From the NCBI RefSeq assembly GCF_002878395.1, contig NC_061117.1, forward strand, positions 224,243,057 through 224,307,056: a stretch of DNA of 64,000 nucleotides, in the 5' to 3' direction. Below the pieces are notes generated by a model, which was not told where the DNA came from, did no database searches, and saw nothing but the letters and a program-made list of their open reading frames with translations. The stretch comes from Capsicum annuum (lineage: Eukaryota; Streptophyta; Magnoliopsida; Solanales; Solanaceae). The stretch's first letter is position 1. Every line of letters starts with the position of its first letter. Shown one piece after another: positions 11,924 to 23,736 of the stretch. A program made the translations under genes and the position numbers.

Positions 11924-12685
11924 ACTATAACCCGAGACTTCGGATTAAAAGTGAAAAAGAAAGAAATATACAAGTCATCATAATACTTGGTGGTGCGTTG
12001 ACTTAATTCATTTCATAGATTTAGTTCACACCGAATCTATTCAAAAATCAAAACAAAAGAATGTTTCAAATGCAATGGACCAATGACTATAATTTTCCCC
12101 GTTGACAACATCGAAAAGTTGAGCCATTCACCTAATCTATTCAAAATTTCAAACTATAGAATGCTCCAAATGCAATGGCCAAAAATTAGTTGACTTTACT
12201 TTTCCTCCAAAAGTCCATTGTGTTCACAATCAACAAAATAATTACTTCTTCAAAAAAGTCAACCCCCAATTTTTTAGTTTAGTGAAGTATAAGTCACAGG
12301 GTGATGCAATACTTGTGTGTAAGCTTGAATCGCGAAAAAAAAAAACATTTATAATAATGATTCTTCACCATACTAACAATAAGAATTCTTAGTAATAGCT
12401 TGCATGAATAGTGAAAAGATGCGTTGCATAATCAAGTGGTTTAATATCTCTTTATAGAAATTCTTTAATTTATTTAAAGATAAAAGAGTATAAAATAAAG
12501 TAAGAGCCTTGTTATATCTTCACAGGACAAGTACATGTAATTTAAATATAATAGATTCTAGCCTTGTTATTTACAATAAATTCCATGTCACAAAGCAACA
12601 AACTAATGGTTAGTGGTAAAAACACAATAAAGTCTAAAGACCGGAAATAGAGAGATTATTCTCGAAAGATCTTAGATCAAGTGTA
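11924..12685. other. Intergenic DNA with a ~100-bp degenerate tandem duplication
   Basis: A segment containing TCTATTCAAAA ... CAAATGCAATGG occurs at about 12036 and again at about 12136, a 100-base step with divergence. The rest is AT-rich and lies 3' of the kinase gene. Confidence 0.6.
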
Positions 12686-14095
12686 TCAAATCAAAATAGT
12701 TATGAATAAGGAAGCACGCCAATGAAAGCATATGGCAACTAGTCGGAAGCAATACAAAGTAATACTAACAGAAAAGGAACAGTAATAACGTAAGATGAAT
12801 TCAGTAAAAAGAATTTCTTCAATTGAACAATAAAATTTCAATCTTTTTATTTCAAGATCATCAAACTCAGATACATAAACATCTCCAACAATCTCAGGAG
12901 AAGAAATCAAATTCATCCTACTACTACCAGTATGAAAAGTGCTAATTATCTCATCATTAATACAATCAACCAAAGTAGCTTCCAAGTTCAATGTGGCCAC
13001 AAATTCCTGTTCAGAAAAAATTATTGACACTGATGTTTCCATGTCCAAAAATCCTCCAAAATCATCGATCAACTCGCAGTTTTCCTCTGAAATTATCGAG
13101 TTTTCTTCTATGTCATCGCTTCTTACTGTCACCCAATCTTCTTCCTCGATCCAATTGGGCTTCGAAGAGCTCAACATTCCCTCTCCAATCAGCCGTATGA
13201 TCCTATCTGCAGGCGAATCAACGGTGTTGCTTGACTCTAATGACGAGGAATCCATCACCTCGAACACATTCCAATATCCCTGATCCAATATGCTCGTAGG
13301 AGAATCTCTCTTCAACTCTTCAACTTTCCAGGAATTGGACTCAACAGATTGCAAAAATGGATGTTGAAGTAGTTGCTCAGCCGTCCAACGCTCTTTTGGA
13401 TCATTTATCAAACACCTTGCGAGGAATTCCCTCGCATCGTTTGATAAATTGTTTGGGAATTGAGGCAAATCCCCTGAATAACCAATTCTATACAGAGCGG
13501 AAACAGGGTCCTTGATCTCAGCCCAAGGAGGTGACCCTGTAGCCATCTCGATAACAGTGCATCCAAGAGCCCAAATATCAGCTGGAAATCTTTGTTCATC
13601 GGCTCGAGCAACTTCAGGTGCCATGAAAGCAGGTGTACCGGAAAATCCAGGATCTTCCAGTAATTTCCCACATCCTAAATCAGCAATCTTGATCAAACCA
13701 TCTTGGCCAATCAATACGTTCTGGCCTTTGATGTCACAATGTACAATCCCAATTGAGTGAAGATAATCCAAGCCGAGCAGTATTTGTTTCGCGTAACATT
13801 TGATCATCGATTCCTCCAGTGAACCTCCTTGTTTCTTGATCAAATCGGAAAGCGTGCCCCCGGGTACATACTCCATGAACATGTTGTAAATTTCCTTGTT
13901 ACTCTCCAAAGCATTGGTGAAGCCGAAGCACTTAACAACAAACGGAGAATCCAGCTGAGAAATAAGAGAGTACTCTCTTTGCAACAAGTTAGAACAAGAT
14001 TGCTTAACAGCAAAGAGCTCTCCCGAAGAATTGGTAGCGAGGGAGACAGTGGCGGATGAGCCACGGCCAATAACTGGACCCTGAGTCCACTCCAT
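12686..14095 (-). CDS. MAPKKK17/18/20-like protein kinase (MEKK subfamily), intronless
   Basis: A Ser/Thr kinase expected to phosphorylate MAP2Ks in stress or ABA signalling. It is one uninterrupted 469-codon frame. The kinase domain spans residues 3-250: Gly-rich loop IGRGSSATV (9-17), K31 in AVK, catalytic loop HCDIKGQN with D121, metal-binding D139 in ADLG (DLG rather than DFG, as is common in this subfamily), and GTPAFMAPE (153-161). Plant clade members are usually single-exon, which fits. The acidic region 280-400 is divergent. The final 45 or so residues are hydrophobic and cysteine/phenylalanine-rich, unlike usual MAPKKK ends, so the natural stop may have been lost. The start ATG is in-frame at the first residue of the domain-proximal N-terminus typical of the clade. 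I cannot distinguish 17, 18 and 20 paralogues. Confidence 0.9.
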   Translation of the reverse strand: MEWTQGPVIGRGSSATVSLATNSSGELFAVKQSCSNLLQREYSLISQLDSPFVVKCFGFTNALESNKEIYNMFMEYVPGGTLSDLIKKQGGSLEESMIKCYAKQILLGLDYLHSIGIVHCDIKGQNVLIGQDGLIKIADLGCGKLLEDPGFSGTPAFMAPEVARADEQRFPADIWALGCTVIEMATGSPPWAEIKDPVSALYRIGYSGDLPQFPNNLSNDAREFLARCLINDPKERWTAEQLLQHPFLQSVESNSWKVEELKRDSPTSILDQGYWNVFEVMDSSSLESSNTVDSPADRIIRLIGEGMLSSSKPNWIEEEDWVTVRSDDIEENSIISEENCELIDDFGGFLDMETSVSIIFSEQEFVATLNLEATLVDCINDEIISTFHTGSSRMNLISSPEIVGDVYVSEFDDLEIKRLKFYCSIEEILFTEFILRYYCSFSVSITLYCFRLVAICFHWRASLFITILI

Positions 14096-14250
14096 TGAAC
14101 CACTTTAGCTCGAATGTAATTTAGCCTAGAATTGATATACCACAAGAAAAGAAGAGAAGTCTGAGGATGTGAACTCAACTTTTAGTCAAGTTATGATGAA
14201 AATGGTATATGCTTGGTGGTGATATTTATATGGTGGAAAATATTTGGTTT
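14096..14250 (-). promoter_or_regulatory. MAPKKK promoter: TATA box and W-box
   Basis: On the minus strand, CCATATAAATATCACC (about 14220-14235) is a good TATA box roughly 130 bases before the start codon. A W-box core TTGACT (near 14180-14190) lies between it and the start codon and could bind WRKY factors. The position and motifs are seen; function is inferred. Confidence 0.5.
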
Positions 14251-15680
14251 GCCTACAAATGCAGCTAAGTAGTTAATGGCCATTGAGTGGAGTTGGGGTC
14301 TTTTATAAGTAGGTGAATAATATAAAGAATCTTCATTGTATTTGAACCAATGACAGCAATGTATTTGCTTTTTTGTACTTTTCATATTAGTCCTTTCCTT
14401 CCTTGTAACTAAAGGTGAAGCCGGTGTTTTAAAATAATGAGTTTGAAATTCCAATGCTCTTAAATTCAAAAACTTTTAAAATAATGAGTTTGAAATTCTA
14501 ATGCTGTTAAATTCAAAAACTTGTCACTACATACGTATGGATAAGGTAAAATTTAGCTTTCCTTTGTTCTACTTATTTTTAGTGGAGATTTTTTTTTTTC
14601 ATAATTGTTGGATACTTTATTCGGTAGTATAAATTTGCTCAGGAAAATAAATACGAATTTATTTTAATTTATATGATATAGTTTGACTTGACACGTAAAT
14701 ATTTTTATTAAATTATTGAATTTTAAACTAACTTATATATTAGATCATAATTTTTTAAAAATAAATATAAAATTTAAACTAACGCTATTTGAATCAGACG
14801 AACTTGTAAGCTCTACACTAGCTCTGGCTAGTGCCCCTGCTTATAGCAATCAAGGGTATGATATTAACGGTTAATTAAATAGGTTGAAAATAATTACAAC
14901 TCTGATTTAATTTTCATTAAAGACCAAAACCAATCTACATTTTTAATGAATAAAATTATCTAATACTTATATTGATTGAAAATAACAAATAAACAATTTA
15001 TTGAAATACATTTAAACTGATCCAAACCCTATCATATAGAAAGTTATCCAATACTTATATTAAATAAAAAAATAGTAAATACTTATAAAATTAATCAAAA
15101 TGTATTCAAATTGATCCAAACATTACCACAATGTTTTAAAAAGATATAATACATAAACATGCATTTTAATTTAGCCTCATATCACATTCAAAACTTTTGA
15201 TTTTAAATTTACATAAATAGATAATTAAATTTATATAAAATTAATTAATCGGACACACATATCTGTATAATACATGCCATATAGGACAATACATGTAAAA
15301 TAAGAATTGATCATATAGAACGCTATATAGAGTATTATATCTAATTTTTAAATTACACATTCAATTTTAAAGAATATACATTTTAAAAAGGCTTGGCTTT
15401 CCTTGGTTGTAGAATTTGCCTCTCCATGTAAGTTTGAGGCAAGGAAAAAACTAAGTGGAGAGTGAACCACGTGTCGAAAGGAGGAAGAGTTGAGAGGTTA
15501 GGCCGACTGGAGGAGCGGCTAAAGAAAAGAGGGGCGTCCAATGTCCACATGAAAACACGTGAGAATGTGCCTTGTTATTGCGCTATCATATCATGCTTGT
15601 CTATGCTTTCCAATTCAGATTGCGGCGCGTTTTACTGTTTCCCCAAGGGACCGCGCTTTAAATCCTTTACTCTTCAAATA
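14251..15680. other. AT-rich intergenic DNA with two CACGTG motifs
   Basis: No gene was recognised. A local duplication of AATAATGAGTTTGAAATTC occurs near 14433-14452 and 14477-14496. A less AT-rich patch at 15440-15670 has CACGTG at 15468 and 15555. Its 77-codon open frame has no recognisable product. Confidence 0.4.
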
Positions 15681-15681
15681 T

Positions 15682-15745
15682 TTTTAATCATCTAAAAATA
15701 GTATAATTTTTTAGCAAAGGGGTTCATTTGTGGCTCCGTTACTGC
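15682..15745 (+). mobile_element. 3' fragment of GGAGCC hAT MITE
   Basis: TTTTAATCATCTAAAAATAG, AGTATAATTTTTTAGC and the terminal GTGGCTCCGTTACTG match the right ends of the copies at 9.2 and 19.6 kb. The left half is missing. Confidence 0.65.
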
Positions 15746-15766
15746 TCTAATGTAATGAATTTAAGG

Positions 15767-16022
15767 CCTCGTTTGATTATGAAAATCATAATTTTTCAAA
15801 ATTAGAGTTAGCATTGTGTTTGATCATAAATATAAATTAAAGTTATTTTTTAAATTTTATGAGAGAAGTAGGAATAAAAAAAGTGAAAACACTTTTTCAA
15901 ATACAAGCTCGAAACTGTGTTTGAAATTCTCATGGCCAAACACATCTTATATTCATTTTTTTTCACTCGAGTGAAATAAATTTTCAAAAAAATATAAATA
16001 ATTTTCATGATCAAACGGCTAC
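15767..16022. mobile_element. MITE with GTTTGATTATGAAAAT ends
   Basis: The left end GCCTCGTTTGATTATGAAAA and the right end TTTTCATGATCAAACGGCT are inverted copies. It belongs to the same family as the larger element at 48628-50095. No clean target duplication was identified. Confidence 0.65.
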
Positions 16023-16563
16023 TAATTTTTGTGTAAATATTTTATTTCTTGATTTTTTTTAATATAGTGTAAATATTTTATACAAAACTTACAACTCAAA
16101 ATTAACATGCAATCTGTCTTAATTAGTTTGTTTGATTTTAACTTAACATAAATTTAACTTACATGATATTAAATTAAAGGTTCTTTGTTCTAAAATATCT
16201 CGTATGATTTTAACTTTTGAGTATGTCAATTTTTATCTCATTCACAATTATTATATAACAAAATAAGTGAATTTTTGCTACTCTGATGTTAACAAAAATG
16301 ATTTAAAAATTACTTAAGCTAAACACAAATTACTATTTTCTACGTCCTTTTTCTTTGTGAAAAATGTTTCTGACGAAAAATATTTTTCAAAATAAATATA
16401 TTTTAATAGCTTGGTCAAATAGGGTATAACTTCTGTTTGAGAAGTCAATTAAGGTCTTTTAAACTAAGCTAAGGAAGACTTGGCAAGTCTTTGCGTGAAT
16501 GCAGTTTCCAATGTGCTTCCATATGTGAACTTAAGAACAATGGTATGTTCACATGGTTAGAAA

Positions 16564-16566
<3 letters not shown>
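16023..16566. other. AT-rich intergenic DNA
   Basis: No gene or intact repeat was recognised. Confidence 0.4.

Positions 16567-16610
<44 letters not shown>
16567..16610. repeat. (TA)n microsatellite
   Basis: About 22 uninterrupted TA units. They directly adjoin the 3' end of the SINE at 16611-16808 and may be its expanded tail. Confidence 0.9.
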
Positions 16611-16612
<2 letters not shown>

Positions 16613-16808
16613 GGATTTAAAGGTCCACCTAATTTTTATTTCCCAAGATATCCCCCAGCCCGACAGGCCAAGGACTAATCATCCGTGGATCTGAGCTCCA
16701 TTTAAGGATTTACCGTTGGCCAATTGATTGCTGCATGCACAAGACGGAACTCGAACCCCCGACACTTGCTTAAGAGACCTAGTGATCTAACCATTAGGCC
16801 AACCAAAC
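16611..16808 (-). mobile_element. tRNA-derived SINE
   Basis: On the minus strand it starts with an A-box-like TGGCCTAATGGTTAG and has a B-box-like GGGGGTTCGAGTTCC about 40 bases further on. It then runs through an unrelated body to a (TA)n end. It is a Pol III-type SINE rather than a working tRNA gene: there is no cloverleaf 3' half and no anticodon arm I can defend. Confidence 0.7.
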
Positions 16809-16811
16809 TTG

Positions 16812-18555
16812 GTTAAGTCCACCTAAAATTAACTATAAAGCAAAGTCTTATGTTATGTTTTCTCCAAATATTAAGTCAATTATCAAATTTCATTCTAAGT
16901 CCCAAGTCTTGTGCATTCACATTACCTTGGCAATGCCCTTAATTCAAGCTTGCCGGCAATTGCGAAGAATGTGCATGTACTAATTCTTTTTCTTCGTTTT
17001 CATATTGTTGTAGCTCATAGTATTTGTTTCACGAATATATAGTTAAACTTTTTTATAATAACAACATTATTTGATTGAATATATTATTATTATTGTTGCT
17101 AATTTTAAAATGCTATTATAGAAAAATGTAATACATTATATACAAAAGCTGGTTTCAGGGAAAACTAGATCGTTGTAGCGAATGTTTGTTATAGAGGTGT
17201 CCGTGTATGTTGTTACTTCTACTTATATCATGTTTTTTCAAGCGGTTAAATTATATTCCAATAAGAAAGGACTCAAGTAATTTATGAGGGTCAAAATATT
17301 AGTTCTCGACTTGAACATCCGTCTTTTAGTATTTTTAAGTAAATTTTGTAAAGTTAGAAACTAAATAAAAATATTATATATAAACCATAATTCTAATGGT
17401 TACTCGTTTTTTTTTTTTTTTTGGATTAATAAAGATTCTAGGGTGGTACATTTAATCCAACCCAAAATGCTATCGTCATTGACGATTGAAATTTGAAAGT
17501 ACAACCATGTTGATAGCTATAAGCTAGGCAATATTAAATTAAAAATTCGTAGTCAACTTTCTATAATTTTTTAGTTACGTAAAAGCAAGGGTTGAGATAG
17601 GAAAAAAAATAATAATAAAGTCAAACAGGTACTTTGTGTGTGAGACTTTTAACTCAATCATAAAAGTCTAGGTTTTGGTATATGAAGTGAAAATGAAGGA
17701 TCCATTTGATACGAGTAACAAACCACACCATAACCAAGTTCGATAAATAATAGCGTGAATGAAATTTCTTCATCAATAACTAATTAAAGATTTTGAGTTA
17801 GACTTTAGAAATAAAGATATTCTCAATTGATAGAACTTATCTCTAATGAACGATCTTAAGCAATTCTAAATGTACGACCTTTAGGGGGTCATGCTTAAAT
17901 GTTCACTTAATTAAGAAAAAAGGTATAAAAAATCATTTATACCACAAAAATTATTTATTTTTTATTGTTTCACTCAAAAAGTCACTAAATCAGAAATTGA
18001 TATATTAAATCACTTTTAACTGTCGTGAGACTTAAACTTTTAAGCAAAAATATAGAAACATTAGACTCAATCTATTCTAATAAAAAAGTTTCTATCCTAC
18101 CTTTTTTTAATTTAAGTAATAAATTCTGAATCTTAAATATCGAATGATTATTGGAAAAAAGAAAAAGGAAAAACAGCGGTGAGCAATTTTCAGATGAAAA
18201 AAGTGCATATTATGGCAGTGAATAATAAAAGCAAAGCAGCACATGAATTAAATATAGAAATTAAAAGCATTTCACATTTGTGTACGCCAACCTGACGTAT
18301 CATATAGCTCAGCCATAAAAAATAAACCATATAATATAACACAATTAAAGCAATTAGTGCCTTGTCGTTTTGGTCGAACTACCACCACTTCTTTTTTTTT
18401 TTCTCACCCTATAATTATAATAATAATAATATTGTTCTACTAATATAAGTTTGGTAATTTAGGTAAAAAGCTAGAGAGGGTAAATTAAAAGCCAATTTAA
18501 CGGCTGAAAAGTTGGTACAACAAACTTCTTTTTTAGTTATAGCATATTTCTTTTC
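16812..18555. other. AT-rich intergenic DNA
   Basis: Contains poly(T) tracts and decayed repeat sequence (for example 17930-18140). No gene was recognised. Confidence 0.4.
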
Positions 18556-18755
18556 CTTGCTATCCAAGGATGGGTGTAGTGGATGGAGTTATTCTTTTCT
18601 TAATTAGAGTCTCGAGTTCGAGTTCTAAGTATGAAATTTTTTTGGGTAGGAAGCCCTACCCTCCAAATGGGGCCCTACTTAATACGAATTTGGATTAATC
18701 GAGTTCCAAATGCAGGTACCGAACACCGAATAAAAAACTAAAAAAAAAAATATTT
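18556..18755 (+). mobile_element. tRNA-derived SINE with poly(A) tail
   Basis: The tRNA-like head GGGTGTAGTGGATGGAG is followed by a B-box-like CTCGAGTTCGAGTTCTAAG. The body ends GGTACCGAACACCGAAT and then an A-rich tail. TTTTCCTT occurs on both sides and is a possible partial target duplication. Same family as 9961-10142, opposite orientation. Confidence 0.75.
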
Positions 18756-19010
18756 TCCTTATTAAAGTAAATTCCAGAAGCTAGCTCATGAAACAGTTAC
18801 AACACCGCCCATAACTGCCCTCTATGATAAAATAACCTATAATTTATACTTATACGTATTTTACATTTCATATATATGATTATATTGACTGCTAAATTAA
18901 TCCATAAAAATATAACTTGTTCAAATCTTTATATATAGGTTTAAAAAGAACTGATATTCGATCTGTATTTTTAGTTTTAACCTCATCGTTTTAATTAATG
19001 TGTTATTGTT

Positions 19011-19248
19011 CAGGAGCGGATCTATGATCATCTTTTTAGTGCTCCGACATTCATTAAATTCAAGGCAGATTAAGTATAATAATATAAAAAATACGTAAAG
19101 TTGGTATAAGAATTAGAAAAGTACTCAATAAATCAAGAAGATAAATAGTTGTTTCAATTTTCAAGTAGAACCTTAAAGCTTTGGACAATAATATACATGT
19201 TCGAACCTTTCAAGGACCCACAACTCCTAAATACTGGGTCCTTCATTG
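19011..19248 (-). mobile_element. hAT-type MITE with perfect 8-bp TSD
   Basis: It starts CAGGAGCGGATC and ends CCTTCATTG. TTATTGTT flanks it exactly (19003-19010 and 19249-19256). It is the reverse-orientation relative of 11687-11923. Confidence 0.85.
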
Positions 19249-19547
19249 TTATTGTTTGACTGTGCACATGAAATTTAAGAAAGAATTTTTTGTTAGAACT
19301 TATATATAATCTAAAGTACTTTTGTAATTGTAGATCATCTCATTATTAAGGGTAAAAAGAATTTTAGTTAGCTTATTTTTTAATATATAAAAACAAGTGG
19401 GAAAAAAACATTTTCGGGGAATAGAATAGAACAAATAAAAACGAAAGTTAACCTCATACATATTAATTTGTATCCTGTTTTACATGTTAGTATTATAGCG
19501 TATATCGGTTGGAGTCAGGAGTGAATATTCTTCTTGTTGATAATGCA

Positions 19548-19726
19548 CAGTGACGGAGTCAAAAAATTCATTAAGGGGATTCAAAAATGCACATAGGAAC
19601 TAGCTGAAGGGGGTTCAACATATACAATATATACATAAAAAATAATTTTAATCGCTTATAAATAATGTAATTTTTCGCCGAAGGAGGTTCGGATGACCCC
19701 ATGAATATATGCTAGATCCGCCACTG
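19548..19726 (+). mobile_element. Complete GGAGCC-family hAT MITE (179 bp)
   Basis: Ends are CAGTGACGGAGTC and GATCCGCCACTG (inverted). Internal GGGGGTTCAAC and CGCCGAAGG blocks match the 9.2-kb copies. No exact target duplication was found. Confidence 0.8.
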
Positions 19727-20489
19727 CACATACTAATATATAGATATTCGTGACGTATGGCAAAATCCATGTAACTGATTTGAACAAATAATGTTAGTTG
19801 ATAATTCACGTTTAAATTATAGGCAAATAATTACATGTAGCAAAGCATGGACTCATGGTTAGTGTACTTTATGAGAGAAATAAAGCAAATAATTAAATAG
19901 TAAAAAAAACAAACTAAAATTAACTTGTCATAACTTCTGAAAGACTGGTCCAGCTTGCGAAGTTAGTATTTTTTAAAAGTACTAAATATATGTTGCAAGG
20001 TCGACCAAACAACCTATTGGGATCACTCATATATATGTTAGGTGGTATATTTATGAGTTCAAACTAACCTATTACAACAGCTAAAAACTCTAATCATAAT
20101 ATAAGAATTTCTTGCACCTAACATGAGTGAACTGTTAATATATCTCGACAAAAATGGCATTAAATACACATGAGAATACATCACTCAAGTCATGTTTTTC
20201 GTCTTCCTGTGCTATCTATAGTTAAGCTCAACTAAATTTGTATTATCAAGACCTTTATATTAAAGATGAAGAAATTAAAAATATCAACGATCCCACTACA
20301 TGACATTGTGTGTTGAGTCATATTAACTATCCATGCAATGTGGTAATAAATAACTCACACGTCTTAAGATTGCATGACATGCAGTAGAACGTGGGCGGTG
20401 ACCACTCTCACTCGGCAACACATTATAATTCAATGTAAGGCCAAAGCCATGCCAATGAGGCTGTAAAAGATTTCATTCACACCTTCATC

Positions 20490-20664
20490 CAGAGGCGGAG
20501 CTAGCCTTCTTTAGGGGTTCGGTCGAACCTCATCGACAGAATAGTATACTATTTATATATGATTAAAATTATTTTTTATGTGGTTATAGTAGGTATTGAA
20601 TCTTCTTCGATTAAATTTTCTTTGAATATTGAACCCGTTAGTTGAAATTTTGGCTCCGCCTTTG
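20490..20664 (-). mobile_element. GGAGCC-family hAT MITE with perfect 8-bp TSD
   Basis: CAGAGGCGGAGC...GGCTCCGCCTTTG ends, flanked by CCTTCATC on both sides (20482-20489 and 20665-20672). It is 175 bp and non-coding. The exact octamer supports a hAT transposase as the mobiliser. Confidence 0.9.
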
Positions 20665-20696
20665 CCTTCATCACGCCCATTCCTCTTTTGAGGTTA

Positions 20697-20720
20697 AAAA
20701 AAAAAAAAAAAAAAAAAAAA
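20697..20720. repeat. Poly(A) run
   Basis: About 24 A residues, just right of the MITE at 20490-20664. Confidence 0.9.
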
Positions 20721-20869
20721 AGTGTGCTAAGTGCTGAAATTCTGTTGGCTTCACAGCTGTGACACGTTAAAAAGGCAAAATTCACGCTATTTTGAAATTC
20801 TTAAGATCCTTTGGATGACAAAATGCACTTATAGCTTTCTTTTGGTTTTTCCATGTGGTGGCCTGATTA

Positions 20870-21185
20870 TCATGCTATAAACCAAACGGGAGAGCTCAAA
20901 TCAAAAAACTAGTATTGGTTCATAACAATCACTTTCGTTTGAGAATCAACGATCTCGTTAGTCACGGTTGACTCTGCTCTTAGATCCGTCCAGGCCATCA
21001 TTTCGAGTGTTGGTCACGGCTGGCACCCCTCTTGGGTCCAGGCCACCACTCCGAGTCACAATTCAATGTGTGGGACTCTCAATGAAAACACCAATGTTAT
21101 AAATCAAACTGGAGAACCCATTTGACTTATAATCTCCTTAATATTTCTCTATTTTTCCAACGTGGGACAGTTGCTTCATAACATA
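20870..21185. repeat. Dispersed repeat with internal duplication
   Basis: Edges resemble each other in direct orientation (GCTATAAACCAAACGGGAGA and GTTATAAATCAAACTGGAGA). Inside, a segment with GGTTGACTCTGCTCTTAGAT, CCAGGCCATC and a CGAGT motif is repeated as GGCTGGCACCCCTCTTGGGT, CCAGGCCACC and CGAGT. It is GC-richer than its surroundings, and I cannot place it in a named family. Confidence 0.55.
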
Positions 21186-22539
21186 TTACCTATACCTATA
21201 TTGATGTTCAATTAAATTTTGGATTCACACTGAAACATATTGTGCAAAGCATTAAAAACAATTTCATATCTAGCAGATTAAGATTTGAATGTAAAATCTC
21301 TAATTAGAAGCTAAAGATAATACTCTTCATTCTATCATATAGTTAATCTTCCATGATATTATTAAGCACTTATAGACTATAGAATTTGTGTTTTTCAGCT
21401 GACTGATTATCCATGTAATATATAGGAAGCAATAGTTTCAATATCCTCTCAGATTCTTTATATTCACTGGGTTTTTGATAAGTTATTTTTACGTACTAGG
21501 TAATTTAATTTCTTAATATGAATATAACATTTAAGTAAAAATCTACTTGGTTTATCCAAAATCTGCCCCTCGCCCACCACATGCCACCATGGTCTATTTT
21601 TGCTACTCTCCAGCTGTCTTAATTTCATATATATGTGTGACGTATTTTTCTTTTAATCGGTCTAAAAGGTGATCATACATTTTTATTTAGAATTAACTAT
21701 TTTTTAGATTTTTTATTTTGATAGTAGTGAAATGATTTATAGTCATATAAATATTTATAATTTTTTTTTCTTAAATTTGGACTTGATTAAATACCATTGC
21801 TTAAATTGAGACCAAGTGAGTATTTTGTCACAAAATGTTTGTTTTCACTCTTGGCAATAAATAATGTCATCCAACTTCACGGAGAAAGGAACATAGGATT
21901 AGTTTCACGGCTGCTGACTGTGAGAATACTTGGGAAATTAAAAAAAAAAAATGTCATCCAACTTCAATATTCTTTTCCTCCCAATGAGTGGGTATACACA
22001 CTAATTTTCCTTTATTAATTCTATCACCGGCCGGCTGACTTTGCTTTAATCACACTCTATCCTTCTACGCTATGTCACTTCAATTTATATGTCAGCTTTT
22101 ATTTAACGAGAAAACATTGGCCCCTTGTATTTTTCTTCTTTTCCTTCTTTTCATCTTTGCTATTTTACGTTTTTGCTTCACATTTTGCTTTTCGAATAAA
22201 AATAATACTAAATATACCATAAGTTTCAATCATTTTTGTATTAATATATAATAAAAAAAAAATTAATTTAAATTGACTCTGAAGAAGTGAAATGTAACAA
22301 TTAAACATGAAATAGGGGATTACTGTTTATTTGTGGATGGTCTCTCTTTTTTTTTTTTTCTTTTTCAGAAAAAAGATATCGTAATTATTTTTATTTATTT
22401 TTCGTATTGATAACTTTAAAGCTATTATCGTGGCGAGTTGGCGGCCATCATAAGTATTTAAGAACATTAAACAAGCTAACTGCCTAACTGTGTCATCTCC
22501 ATGGAATTGAATACTATCTCCGTAAATGTGTCGACATTT
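21186..22539. other. Intergenic DNA
   Basis: No gene was seen. A short ATGTCATCCAACTTCA duplication occurs (about 21865 and 21950), within the plus-strand open frame at 21797-22018, which has no recognisable domain. Confidence 0.4.
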
Positions 22540-22765
22540 GATTGGGCACGGAATTTAAGAAATACGTGATGACTTTATAAAGTGTATAAAATTGTCCCTT
22601 TTAAAGTTATTTTTATGTTTTTTTTTTTGTTGATTTTTCTTAATAAATGGGACCCACTAAGGATAAAATGAGAATAATGTCATTAAATAGTTAATAAATA
22701 AGAAAATGTGACATTCTTTTTGAAACGGATCAAAAAAAAATAATAAAATGGAACGGAGGGAGTAC
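22540..22765. mobile_element. Decayed Stowaway-like MITE
   Basis: The right end GGAACGGAGGGAGTA is the typical terminal motif of plant Stowaway elements. The left end is degraded. Confidence 0.5.
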
Positions 22766-22924
22766 TATGTTAATTGGTCTATACGTCACGATGCTAAATG
22801 AAAAGCAATTTTTAAAACATTCTGCTCATATTTTCACATTTTCCCTCTTCTTCTTCTTCTTTTTCAAAAAGTAATTAATATAAATACGCACCTTAACTTA
22901 TCATATTTACATAAATTCTCACTC

Positions 22925-23170
22925 TTATAGAGTAATTATAAAAATGTCAACTAATTATGTATCTTCGTTGAATGTAGCGGAGAACTAATTATGTATCTTG
23001 ATAAATTTAAAATTGAAAAACATGTTCAGGAGCTAATTAAGTATCTTTACAAAGAAAAAAAATAGCATACTTGTTGAATATAGTAGGAGCTAATTATGTA
23101 TCTCGATATACTCAAAATTGAAATTTTCTCTAATTAAGTTCGAAACTATCGGAACTTATGTTGTTTGATT
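22925..23170 (+). repeat. Dispersed repeat with AATTATGTATCT subrepeats
   Basis: CTAATTATGTATCT-type words recur four times, and the segment ends AACTTATGTTGTTTGATT. A relative in the same orientation lies at 58385-58645, ending ATTTTATGTTGTTTACC. Confidence 0.6.
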
Positions 23171-23736
23171 TTTTTTATTTTTTTTTTGGTCTTAGAAAAT
23201 CACGATCTCTTTCTCCATTTGTTATATTTCTTTGAGTGACCTAGGACTTAGGAGCAAGCTACACAATGTTTTGTTTGTATACTTGGGCCTTAGTGTGATC
23301 TTTGCCCTTGATGTATTCAGCCTGTTAGTGTGAACACTAGGCCCACTACAATAGATCTTCATTAGGGCATTGGAAATCCAAGAAACCACCTCTTTATCTC
23401 ATCGTTGAAGTAGTGGTATAAACTGCACATACTTACCTCTCATCTTGCGGAAATATATTGGGTTATTTATTGTTGTTGTAAGTTGGACCAAAAATAACCT
23501 TAAAAGTGGTCGATTTTAAACTTTTGACCTTGATTGTTCGAATAAAACTCAAGTATAATATATTTTTAACTTTTGACCTTAAAGATTTGTACATAAGGTA
23601 AGCAAGATTTCTGAAGAACTTCTAAAGAGCTTCTATAAATCCTTCTTCTTGTATCATTTTCTTTTATTTTCAAATAGTTAAGGAAATGCATTTGATCAAT
23701 GTTAAGAACATAAGAGTTCCACATTTATATTATTTT

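Noticed and set aside
16700..16808. Possible tRNA gene from A- and B-box-like motifs
   Set aside because: No complete cloverleaf or acceptor stem pairing. The motifs continue into a SINE body.
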